Part shown: in pieces, positions 44,054-51,223 of the stretch
Layout of the letters: each line of letters starts with the position of its first letter
Numbering within the stretch: the first letter of the stretch is position 1
Assembly: GCA_003020965.1 (NCBI GenBank)
Contig: PXRL01000009.1
Span: forward strand, 54,401 to 118,400
Length of the DNA stretch: 64,000 bases
Direction of reading: 5' to 3'
Source of the DNA: Halobacteriales archaeon QS_4_69_225
GTDB lineage: Archaea; Halobacteriota; Halobacteria; Halobacteriales; Haloarculaceae
The notes under the pieces: model-generated
Database searches by the model: none
Seen by the model: only the letters and a program-made list of their open reading frames with translations
What the model was told of the DNA's origin: nothing
Program-made: the position numbers and the translations under genes

Positions 44054-44067
44054 TTAGGCAGACCTAA
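44054..44067. promoter_or_regulatory. Metal-box palindrome before the dehydrogenase operon
   Basis: TTAGGCAGACCTAA lies 9 bp upstream of ATG 44044 (minus strand), between that start and an AT-rich promoter region around 44068-44076. It shares the TTAGG-N4-CCTAA pattern with 34886 and 41900. Binding would block transcription of the two dehydrogenase genes. Confidence 0.62.
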
Positions 44068-44101
44068 TCAAATGCGTTGTGAATCGGCGGCGCGGTCAAT
44101 T

Positions 44102-44340
44102 CTGACTTCTCCCACGACTGAAGCCGTGAGGCTATAGTAGCTACAGACCAGCGCCCGCCACAGACGGGCATCCTCACCGGGAGTTCCCTGGTCGGATGCC
44201 AGGGTTCGGACCGGGTCAGTACGGCCCCCGACTCGACAGAGGCTTTGTGAGACTTGCCCGAGACTCGGTATACCCATTCCCGGAGTAAATACTACTCAAG
44301 CTTATGAGATTCATTCCACCCTGAAAGTGGGCTTTCTCCC
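44102..44340 (-). mobile_element. TnpB-derived miniature element (PATE-like)
   Basis: Read on the minus strand, the element starts near 44338 with GAAAGCCCACTTTCAGGGTG, similar to the left end of the intact element (8655-8678). It ends with CCTCACGGCTTCAGTCGTGG followed by GAGAAGTCAG (44102), similar to that element's right end. Between them are about 200 bp with strong secondary structure (for example GGGAGTTCCC). The last minus-strand codons (GTPGEDARLWRALVCSYYSL) look like a leftover TnpB tail. Both ends without transposase match the palindrome-associated transposable elements described in haloarchaea. It marks the left edge of an accessory island. Confidence 0.6.
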
Positions 44341-44412
44341 TGTGTCCGATATAAAAGACGGTTGGGGGCCCCCCTGCTTGGGACGAAGCGCTTACCCACA
44401 CCGGCGACCAGT

Positions 44413-44805
44413 ATGGAGTTGATGACCGAGGACGGCAACGAGTCGGCCGGTCGAGCAGCAGCCCCGGACCCGGATGTCGACGCGATTCCATCACTGACGG
44501 CAATCGCGCCGGCGTACGACCGCCTGCTCGAAATCGCGACCCAGCGGCTGGACGGCCCGGTGCAGACGCGGGTTCGGACTTGGGAGGACGGCGAATTCAC
44601 AATCCGCGTGTATCACGGGTATGGGCCGCATCCGCAGCGGCCGGACACGGCGTATCAGCACGTCCTGCGATACCACAGCCGCAAAAACAGCGTCGTAGAG
44701 GGTCTCGTCGCAGTGGACGTGAAAACGTCGGAGAAAACACTGATTTACCGCACGATCATAGGTACCGGTGGCGTCCGCGTCGACGCCGGTCGCATCCCCG
44801 AATAA
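44413..44805 (+). CDS. Unrecognised island protein
   Basis: The 130-residue frame starts at ATG 44413 (or ATG 44422). After an acidic lead it contains IAPAYDRLLEIATQRLDGPV, RTWEDGEFTIRVYHGYG and VDVKTSEKTLIYRTIIGTGG, which reads as a real alpha/beta protein rather than a shadow. No signal peptide, cysteine motif or membrane span is visible. A cgatataaaag TATA-like box lies about 65 nt upstream. It sits between a miniature element and a toxin-antitoxin pair. I do not recognise the family. Confidence 0.6.
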   Translation: MELMTEDGNESAGRAAAPDPDVDAIPSLTAIAPAYDRLLEIATQRLDGPVQTRVRTWEDGEFTIRVYHGYGPHPQRPDTAYQHVLRYHSRKNSVVEGLVAVDVKTSEKTLIYRTIIGTGGVRVDAGRIPE

Positions 44806-45077
44806 ATAAGGGTATTCTGGGGGCGACCAACTCAGCTGTTTTGAATTTCCCCTGCCGCTTACAGCACTCGCGGATTCGTTCCAGGCGGGTACCCGACCTC
44901 TCCGCGTGTTGTGATGGCTCTCGGTGGGTGGTCCTCCTACGATGCAATCGAGCCATGTCTCGCCGCCCTCGCCGAGCCCAACATTCTGGACCAGTTCGAT
45001 AGGGTTCCACTCTGATGGGCTTCGGACCCAACGATAATTCTTATTTTGTTGGGGTCGTGTACCAGCATAGGAGAACC

Positions 45078-45386
45078 GTGTCAGCGACGGTCGTGTACCG
45101 GGAGGAAAACGAGAAACCGGACGGGAGTCGGTACGAGATGGTCGCCTGGCAGGTCCCGGTGAGCGAGGACTTCCCCCAGGGGCTGAAATACAGCTTCCAG
45201 TACGTGGACGCTGACGGCGACACGCTCCTGCAATACGACAACGCGCCCTACCACCTGGATGTCGGCCGGCATCATCGACATCCACCCGACGGCGAGATCA
45301 CGAAGTTGGAGTTCACCGGCCTCTCCGACCTGATCGACGACTTCCAGAACGAGGTCGACGAAATCCATGAGCGACGAACCGACTGA
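45078..45386 (+). CDS. TumE-type (DUF6516) toxin
   Basis: The 102-residue protein is read from GTG 45078, where domain homology begins (VSATVVYREENEKPDGSRYE); ATG 45015 would add 21 residues, but a TATA-like ttatttt at about 45042 favours GTG. RYEMVAWQVP, KYSFQYVDADGDTLLQYDN and GRHHRHPPDG fit the DUF6516 family, toxins that pair with a winged-helix antitoxin. It overlaps the antitoxin gene by 20 bp. The toxic activity is not shown by the sequence. Confidence 0.72.
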   Translation: MSATVVYREENEKPDGSRYEMVAWQVPVSEDFPQGLKYSFQYVDADGDTLLQYDNAPYHLDVGRHHRHPPDGEITKLEFTGLSDLIDDFQNEVDEIHERRTD

Positions 45387-45834
45387 CACCGAACCCACGC
45401 ACGACGAGTTCACCCCCGACCCGGACGAGGTCGAGTACCCTTCGACCCTCCGCATCACGTCGAAGCCGTCCGAGGACCACAAGAAGAGTGCCCTGGACCG
45501 TGCAGAGCGCTGGGAGCAAGGCGACGAGGTCCCGCACGTCGTCAATTTCGAAGACCGAGCGCGCCTCCGCCAGCTGCTCACCGACCGGCGGATGGAGCTG
45601 CTCGAGACGGTGATGGAACGGCCTCCCGAGAGCATCCGCGCGCTGGCTGGCCGCCTCGACCGTGACGTGCACGACGTCCACGACGATCTGCACCTGCTGG
45701 CCGAGTACGAAATCATCTACTTCGAGGAAGACGGCCGCGCGAAGAAGCCGTACGTTCCCTACGACACGGTTCGGATCGAAGTCGAGTTCGGCCTGCCGCG
45801 TGGTGAGAGCTCAGAGTCGGCCGTGTCGACCTGA
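45367..45834 (+). CDS. TumA-type winged-helix antitoxin (HVO_A0114-like)
   Basis: The 155-residue protein has an acidic N-terminus, then LRITSKPSEDHKKSALDRAE and a winged helix (MERPPESIRALAGRLDRDVH, then DDLHLLAEYEIIYFEEDGRA). This layout matches the HVO_A0114-type DNA-binding proteins that accompany DUF6516 toxins. It should neutralise the toxin and repress the pair. Its stop codon lies directly beside the end of a truncated esterase gene on the other strand, marking the right edge of the island. Confidence 0.75.
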   Translation: MSDEPTDTEPTHDEFTPDPDEVEYPSTLRITSKPSEDHKKSALDRAERWEQGDEVPHVVNFEDRARLRQLLTDRRMELLETVMERPPESIRALAGRLDRDVHDVHDDLHLLAEYEIIYFEEDGRAKKPYVPYDTVRIEVEFGLPRGESSESAVST

Positions 45835-45986
45835 ACTTCCAGCTCGTCGGGCAGCCGCTCGTCGAGCGGCAGCAAGTCTCGTTCGTCGGTGCCGCGACCG
45901 TGAGCCAGTACGACCGCCGGTGCGTCCGACGCGGCGGTCCCCGGGCGGTGCTCGTGGACGAGCGGCAGGTCCTCCGGCGCGGTCAT
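45835..45986 (-). pseudogene. 5' fragment of an alpha/beta-hydrolase (phospholipase/carboxylesterase type)
   Basis: ATG 45986 begins M-T-A-P-E-D-L-P-L-V-H and continues with PAVVLAHGRGTDERDLLPLD and ERLPDELEVQ, the usual start of haloarchaeal phospholipase/carboxylesterases (oxyanion HGRG motif). After about 50 residues similarity stops exactly at the antitoxin stop codon, and the catalytic Ser, Asp and His regions are missing. The rest of the gene is not seen on the other side of the island, so it was deleted as well as interrupted. Confidence 0.65.
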
Positions 45987-46090
45987 GCGCCCGCTACGAC
46001 GGCGACGGACAAAAACCGCCGGTCGGCCCGTCTCACCGTGTGACACCTTGCCACAGGATTTATGCTCGTGGCCCGGCAACGACTGCTTGT

Positions 46091-46255
46091 ATGGCGACCG
46101 CAGACGACATCTTCGACGAGTTCCTCGACGAGCGGGGGCACGAAACCGAATCCCAGTCGTGGGAGCAGGACTACAACAAAAAGCGGTGTCCGGACTGCGA
46201 AGGGCTCCACGGGCCCGAGGCGTCGTCGTGTACGGTCTGCGGCTGGCGACCGTGA
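46091..46255 (+). CDS. HVO_0416-type zinc finger microprotein
   Basis: The 54-residue protein has an acidic helical N-terminus (MATADDIFDEFLDERGHETE) and a CPDC-x10-CTVC zinc finger ending in GWRP. A gatttatgc TATA box about 30 nt upstream supports the start. It matches a family of small haloarchaeal zinc-finger proteins named after HVO_0416. The function is unknown. Confidence 0.82.
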   Translation: MATADDIFDEFLDERGHETESQSWEQDYNKKRCPDCEGLHGPEASSCTVCGWRP

Positions 46256-46364
46256 GGTGAGGCCACGGTCGGCCGGTGCGCCGACGAACGCCCGACAGCG
46301 CCGCTCCGTGGTGGTATCGGTCGCAAGCACTCGTTTTATGAGGCCGCGCGGCATTGAACGAGTA

Positions 46365-48209
46365 ATGTCCAATTCCACCCAGGTGACACGACTGTTCGGA
46401 GGCCCCGGCAGCGGGAAGACGACGGCGCTGCTGGACCGGGTCGACGAGATGCTCGACGAGGGCGTCGACATCGACGATATCCTGGTCGTCTCCTACACCC
46501 GGGCGGCCGCCACCGAGGTCCGCGAGCGGCTCTCCGAGCGGCTCGACCGGAGCCCGAAGTCGCTCCGCGGCAACGTCTGTACGATGCACGCGAAGGCATA
46601 CGAGCTGCTGAATCTCTCGCGGGGCGACGTCGTCGGCGAGGACGACAAAGAGGCCTTCTGCGAGGAGTACGGCGTCGAGTTCGAGGACGAGTACAGCTCC
46701 TCGCGGCGGCGGTCGGCGCGGTCGACGACGCTGGGCAACAAGATCATCGCCACTTCCCAGTGGCTCCAGCGGACCGAACGCGACGTCGCCGAGTGGTACC
46801 AGGTCCCATTCAAGTGGGACGACGACGAGGTCCGGCTGCCGCCGGAGATCGACGACGAGGCCCAGACGGGCAACAAGTACACCCCGACGTGGCCCTCCTC
46901 CGACGACCGGGTCGACATCCCCGAGGTCATCCGGGGCTGGCGGGCCTACAAGGGCGAACACGGGATCGTCGGCTTCGCGGACATGCTCGAGCGGGTCAAA
47001 CAGCGGTCGCTCGTCCCCGGCGTCGACCACGTCGTCATCGACGAGTTCCAGGACATCACCACGCTGCAGTACGCCGTCTACGACGAGTGGAAGCCCCACA
47101 TCGACGCCGTCCTCATCGCCGGCGACGACGACCAGGTCGTCTACGCCTGGCAGGGCGCCGACCCCAACCTCCTGCTCGACGAGGGCGTCGACGACGACGT
47201 CGTGCTGCCGAACTCCTACCGACTGCCGTCCCGCATCCTCAACGTCGTCAACACCCAGATCGACCACATTGACAAGCGCCAGGACAAGGACCTCAAGCCG
47301 CGCAAGCAGGGCGGCTCCGTCGAGGCCGTCCGCAACCCCTCGATGCTCGATTTGGTACGGAACGTCCGCGGCACCCTCGAAGAGGACGAAGACGGCACCG
47401 TCATGTGTCTGTTCCGGGCCCGCTATCAGATGTTCCAGTTCATGGATGAGTTCATCGACGAGGGCATCCCCTTCAGGGCGCTGACCGACCAGCGGATGTG
47501 GACCGACCGGCTGCAGGGGTACGTCGACGCCGTCGAGGCCGTCGACCAGGACGAGTCGATCGACGGCCTGCAGGCCCGCCGGCTCGGCGAGATGCTCGCC
47601 GACAGCGCCTTCGGCACCGGCGAGCGCGACGACTACTTCGACGCCCTCGACGACCGACAGGAGACCGCGGGCGTCGACGACCTCACCGAGATGGAGCTGC
47701 CGGCCGACTTCGTCGACGACCACGCCCCCTTCGCGCCCGGCCCCGCGTCGGCGTCGGACATGCTGACGAAGGTGTCGAACTTCCAGGAGCGGTCCGTCGA
47801 GGCGTACTTCGGCGGCGACTACCGCGGGATGGACCCCTCGCGGCTCCGGCTCGGCACCATCCACTCCGCGAAGGGCCGGGAGGCCGACCACGTGTTCGTG
47901 GCGACGGATCTCACCGAGAAGGTCGTCGAGCAGATGGCCGCCTCCGTCGACGACCCCACCGACGTCGCGGGCGTCACCGAGTTCACCAAGCACTCCGACC
48001 CCGTGCCGACGCTGACCGACAACGAACGGCGGGTGTTCTACGTCGGCATGTCGCGGGCCCGCGAACGGCTCGTCCTGCTGGAGAACCTCGTCGACGGCGC
48101 ACCGACGCTGCCGGCCGACGTGCTGCTGCACGACGAACCGGTCGAGGAGTCACTGGAGCAGGTGCTCGAGCAGGCCCAGCAGACCGGCGCCGAACTGACC
48201 GCCGACTGA
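46365..48209 (+). CDS. UvrD/Rep-family ATP-dependent DNA helicase
   Basis: The 614-residue SF1 helicase starts at ATG 46365. The motifs are in order: GGPGSGKTTALL (Walker A, residues 11-22), SYTRAAATE (Ia), VIDEFQDIT (Walker B), GDDDQVVYAWQGA (III), NSYRLPSRI (IV), GTIHSAKGREADHV (V) and YVGMSRARERL (VI). It would unwind DNA in repair or replication restart. No nuclease domain is fused. The next genes are convergent small membrane proteins. Confidence 0.93.
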   Translation: MSNSTQVTRLFGGPGSGKTTALLDRVDEMLDEGVDIDDILVVSYTRAAATEVRERLSERLDRSPKSLRGNVCTMHAKAYELLNLSRGDVVGEDDKEAFCEEYGVEFEDEYSSSRRRSARSTTLGNKIIATSQWLQRTERDVAEWYQVPFKWDDDEVRLPPEIDDEAQTGNKYTPTWPSSDDRVDIPEVIRGWRAYKGEHGIVGFADMLERVKQRSLVPGVDHVVIDEFQDITTLQYAVYDEWKPHIDAVLIAGDDDQVVYAWQGADPNLLLDEGVDDDVVLPNSYRLPSRILNVVNTQIDHIDKRQDKDLKPRKQGGSVEAVRNPSMLDLVRNVRGTLEEDEDGTVMCLFRARYQMFQFMDEFIDEGIPFRALTDQRMWTDRLQGYVDAVEAVDQDESIDGLQARRLGEMLADSAFGTGERDDYFDALDDRQETAGVDDLTEMELPADFVDDHAPFAPGPASASDMLTKVSNFQERSVEAYFGGDYRGMDPSRLRLGTIHSAKGREADHVFVATDLTEKVVEQMAASVDDPTDVAGVTEFTKHSDPVPTLTDNERRVFYVGMSRARERLVLLENLVDGAPTLPADVLLHDEPVEESLEQVLEQAQQTGAELTAD

Positions 48210-48241
48210 CCCGGGGACCCGCCGTCGGCGGACTTCTCCGG

Positions 48242-48445
48242 TCACTTGAGTCGACCGACGATCCGGTCGGTCACCCGCGCGTAGATGTACTCGCTGACCG
48301 CGACGAATCCGACGGCCATCCCGAAGAAGGCCGCTCCGAGCGGCAATCGGCCGTCCAGGACGGTGGAGACGCCGACCAGCGCCACCGGCACCGCTATCAC
48401 GAGCGTCGTCAGCAACCACAGCGAGCGGACGATACCGAGCGCCAT
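48242..48445 (-). CDS. Small two-span membrane protein
   Basis: The 67-residue frame has two hydrophobic segments (SLWLLTTLVIAVPVALVGVS and GAAFFGMAVGFVAVSEYIYA) and ends in a basic VTDRIVGRLK tail. It follows a related two-span protein gene by 3 bp on the same strand, so the two form a mini-operon. Similar haloarchaeal proteins are annotated only as DUFs, and no function can be given. Confidence 0.65.
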   Translation of the reverse strand: MALGIVRSLWLLTTLVIAVPVALVGVSTVLDGRLPLGAAFFGMAVGFVAVSEYIYARVTDRIVGRLK

Positions 48446-48448
48446 CGC

Positions 48449-48688
48449 TCACTCGCTCTCCGGGTCGGCGTCGTCGCCGTCCGACTGGAGCCAGTCGAGG
48501 GCCCGCCCGCCGACGACATCGACCGGGTCCGGTCGGTAGAGCACCCCGACGACGAGGCCGGCCGCGACGGCCAGAAAGCCGACGCCGGCCGCCGTCCGCC
48601 CGCCGACGAGGAACTCCACGCCGAGCAGCCCGACCGGCGCCGCCAGCGCCGCGGCCCCGAACAGCGCCACCGTGTCGAGGACGTTCAT
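48449..48688 (-). CDS. Small membrane protein (pair with next gene)
   Basis: The 79-residue protein has two or three hydrophobic segments (TVALFGAAALAAPVGLLGVE, AAGVGFLAVAAGLVVGVLYR) and a short conserved-looking DPVDVVGGRALDWLQSD stretch, then an acidic tail. I recall this as a DUF7533-like haloarchaeal family, with modest certainty. It diverges from riboflavin synthase. Confidence 0.68.
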   Translation of the reverse strand: MNVLDTVALFGAAALAAPVGLLGVEFLVGGRTAAGVGFLAVAAGLVVGVLYRPDPVDVVGGRALDWLQSDGDDADPESE

Positions 48689-48774
48689 ACGCGACGGTAC
48701 GCGTCGAGGCGCAAAAGCCCGCCGTCTGCGACCGGTGACGACAGCCTTTCGACCCTCGCGGCCGTACCGGCGAT

Positions 48775-49374
48775 ATGTTCACCGGCATCGTCGAGGAGAC
48801 CGGCGAGGTGACGTTCGTCGAGGACGGCCCCGAGGGCCGGCGGTTCGGGGTGTCGGCGTCGTTCTGCGACGAACTCGCGCACGGCCAAAGCGTCGCGATC
48901 AGCGGCGCCTGTCTCACCGTCGAGGGCGTCACGACCGACGGCGGCGACGAGTTCGGGCTGTTCTGCTCGGAGGAGACCCTCGAGCGGACCTACCTCGGGA
49001 GCCTCGAGCCGGGCGACGCGGTCAACCTCGAGCGGGCGCTGCCGGCCGACGGCCGCCTCGACGGCCACTTCGTACAGGGCCACGTCGACGGCGTCGCCGA
49101 GGTGACCGAAATCGAGCAGGTGGGGGATGATTGGACGTTCGGCTTCTCGCTGCCCGACGACCTCGCCCCGTACGTCGTCGAGAAGGGATCGATCGGCGTC
49201 GACGGGATTTCGCTGACCGTCGCGGAGCTGCGCGAGGGGTCGTTTTCGACCGCCATCATCCCGGCGACGTACGACCTGACGACGCTGTCGGCGAAGGCGG
49301 TCGGCGACCCGGTCCACCTCGAGGTCGACGTCGTCGCCAAGTACGTCGAGAGCCTCACCGAGGGCTACCGGTAG
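48775..49374 (+). CDS. ribE: Riboflavin synthase (bacterial-type, alpha subunit)
   Basis: The 199-residue protein has two lumazine-binding repeats: MFTGIVEETGEV with SGACLTVEGV and GRLDGHFVQGHVDGVAEV in the first, EKGSIGVDGISLTVAEL in the second. It makes riboflavin from two 6,7-dimethyl-8-ribityllumazine molecules. Most archaea use an unrelated RibC-type enzyme, so this is the bacterial-type enzyme that haloarchaea are known to carry. It converges on the PrsW gene with no space between them. Confidence 0.95.
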   Translation: MFTGIVEETGEVTFVEDGPEGRRFGVSASFCDELAHGQSVAISGACLTVEGVTTDGGDEFGLFCSEETLERTYLGSLEPGDAVNLERALPADGRLDGHFVQGHVDGVAEVTEIEQVGDDWTFGFSLPDDLAPYVVEKGSIGVDGISLTVAELREGSFSTAIIPATYDLTTLSAKAVGDPVHLEVDVVAKYVESLTEGYR

Positions 49375-50418
49375 CTACGCGTCGGCGTCGAACTCCGTCA
49401 GCTCCGGGTCCATCTCCCCCGGGTCGGCGTCGTCGTGGGCCCGCTCGTATGCCCGGCGGTAGCGCTGGAGCTTCCGGTAGAGGATGGCGAAGAACAGCCC
49501 GGCGTAGACGACGACGAAGCCGAAGAAGACGACCAGCGCCGGCACCCCCGGGACGACGAGCCCGACCAGCCCCGGCACGATGCCGGCCAGCGTGTTGTAG
49601 GTGGCGTGGATGAACGCGGCGATGATGATGCCCTTGATGATGATCGGGACGGCGTTCTCGCGGTTGAACTTCGCGAGCCCGAGGTAGTAGCCGGCGAAGG
49701 CGGAGTAGATGACGTGGCCGGGGCCGGCGAGGCTACGGACGGCCGTGATCTGGCTGCCTTCGTCGACCGTCTCGGAGAACTGCGCGACGATGTCGACCGT
49801 CGCGGCCGTGATGAGGGCGCCGGAACCCTGGAGATTCTGGGTGATGTAGAGGACGTTCTCGATGGTCGCGAAGCCGAGGCCGGCGACGGCGCCGTACACC
49901 GCGCCGTCGACGACCGAGTCGAAGCGGTCGTCCCGGTAGGCGTACAGCCGTACCGCGAGCATCTTGACTAGCTCCTCGCCGGGACCGACGACGAGGTAGA
50001 AAAAGAGGATGACGCCGATCGGGCCCAGCGCCTGGAGATCCCCGAGGCGACCGTTGACGACGGCGGCGAAGCCGGCAAACAAAATCGCGAGAACGAACGT
50101 CGCCGCGAGAAGCGTCGGCGGCTCCTTCGTCGTGACGTCGGTCCGGTAGACGTACAGTGCGAGCAGCCCCGCCGGGACGACCGACAGGACGACGAGTCCG
50201 AGCACGAACGGGTTCCGGAGGATGACGGCCCCGGCGCCGCCGGCCAGGATCGCCAGGAAGATGACGAACCCGAGCACGTAGACGGCCCACCGGGCGAGCC
50301 TGCGGCCGCCCCGGTGGACGGTCACCGCGAGCCTGTCCAACGCCGTCCGGGGCTCCCAGGCGGCGACGTCGTAGAGGTCCTCCGAGTCGTCCGCACGGGC
50401 CTCGACCGGGTCTTCCAT
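49375..50418 (-). CDS. prsW: PrsW-family intramembrane metalloprotease
   Basis: The 347-residue protein has about eight spans and the PrsW motifs in order: PGEELVKMLAV (Glu-Glu-x2-Lys), GFATIENVLYI, GPGHVIYSAFAGYYLG and AAFIHATYN, which supply the proposed metal ligands. Bacterial PrsW cleaves an anti-sigma factor; no such system exists in archaea, so the substrate here is unknown. Both termini are acidic and cytoplasmic. Confidence 0.9.
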   Translation of the reverse strand: MEDPVEARADDSEDLYDVAAWEPRTALDRLAVTVHRGGRRLARWAVYVLGFVIFLAILAGGAGAVILRNPFVLGLVVLSVVPAGLLALYVYRTDVTTKEPPTLLAATFVLAILFAGFAAVVNGRLGDLQALGPIGVILFFYLVVGPGEELVKMLAVRLYAYRDDRFDSVVDGAVYGAVAGLGFATIENVLYITQNLQGSGALITAATVDIVAQFSETVDEGSQITAVRSLAGPGHVIYSAFAGYYLGLAKFNRENAVPIIIKGIIIAAFIHATYNTLAGIVPGLVGLVVPGVPALVVFFGFVVVYAGLFFAILYRKLQRYRRAYERAHDDADPGEMDPELTEFDADA

Positions 50419-50848
50419 ACCGACACCTGCGGCGGTAGGGTCCTAACGGTTTTGTTGCCGGCGACGGGTTAGTTCACACAAGGCCGAGCGATCGCCCAAT
50501 TTCGGCTGGCGCGTCACCGACCTCCTGGCGGATCGAACGGACGAGACACGCCAGCGTTCGTGCGGTCGCTTCACCGGCGCCATCCGAGCTGCGAGGCGTC
50601 GAGGAAGCGAGACGCCTCGCACCCGGACGGTGTCCTTGCGAGTGAAGCGAGCGAGGGCTCGGCAGAGCCTCGCTCTGCCGGTGACCGAACCGAGCTGCGA
50701 GCGAAGCGAGGATGATCGGGGTAGCGACCGCCAGCGAGCCGAGGGCGTTCGAGGCCACCCTCGGCGGCATCGAACAGTATCCGCCTATCCGGACACCACC
50801 CCGGCGACGAGCCGGGACGCTTTCGGTCTCCCGTCCCGAACGCCGGAT
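50419..50848. repeat. 430-bp gene-free region containing 72-bp hairpin repeat copy C
   Basis: 50628-50699 matches the repeats at 21361-21432 and 33726-33797, with CGGCAGAGC/GCTCTGCCG forming a hairpin. Around it lie further GCGAGCGAAGCGAG-type short palindromes and a GAGGCGTCGAGGAAGCGAGA/GACGCCTC element (about 50593-50617). No gene or TATA-strong promoter is evident except close to 50849. The neighbours diverge. Confidence 0.7.
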
Positions 50849-51223
50849 ATGCACTTCGACCAGCGGACACAGCGGGCCCTCCGGGAGTTCGGCCTCTCGA
50901 CGGCCGAGATCCGGGAGCTGTCGACGGCCGTCGTCGAGGCGACCGCCGAGGCCGCCGCCGACATCGAGGCGTTCTTCGAGGGCCGCGACGTCGTCTACTC
51001 CGACATGGAGAAGGCCCACTCGGCCGCCGAGTTCCCCGAACACGACCTGACGTACGTCGACCTCTACACCCACGGCGCCGACCTCCGGGGGTACGTGCGG
51101 TTCGACGGCTGGGGCGTCCCCGTCGAGGGCGGCCGCGTGCTCGGCGACGAGGTCGTCGAGCTGACGCTCGGGCCGACCGTCGACGGCCGCGTCCGGTTCG
51201 CCGCCGACCGCGAACGTCTATGA
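50849..51223 (+). CDS. Small acidic protein co-transcribed with FAU-1
   Basis: The 124-residue protein starts MHFDQRTQRALREFGLSTAE, then RDVVYSDMEKAHSAAEFPEH and a beta-rich YVRFDGWGVPVEGGRVLGDE. Its stop overlaps the FAU-1 gene start by 4 bp (ATGA), indicating coupled translation and perhaps a role in RNA metabolism. I recall it as a haloarchaeal DUF7532-like family but cannot verify this. Confidence 0.72.
   Translation: MHFDQRTQRALREFGLSTAEIRELSTAVVEATAEAAADIEAFFEGRDVVYSDMEKAHSAAEFPEHDLTYVDLYTHGADLRGYVRFDGWGVPVEGGRVLGDEVVELTLGPTVDGRVRFAADRERL

Noticed and set aside
44806..45077. Possible minus-strand transposase fragment (EWNPIELVQNVGLG region)
   Set aside because: The resemblance to transposase C-termini is superficial; no catalytic residues and no terminal repeats could be found.
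45759..48131. 790-codon minus-strand frame across the helicase
   Set aside because: It is antisense to the UvrD-family gene with its full set of motifs; only the last 50 codons belong to a real (truncated) esterase.
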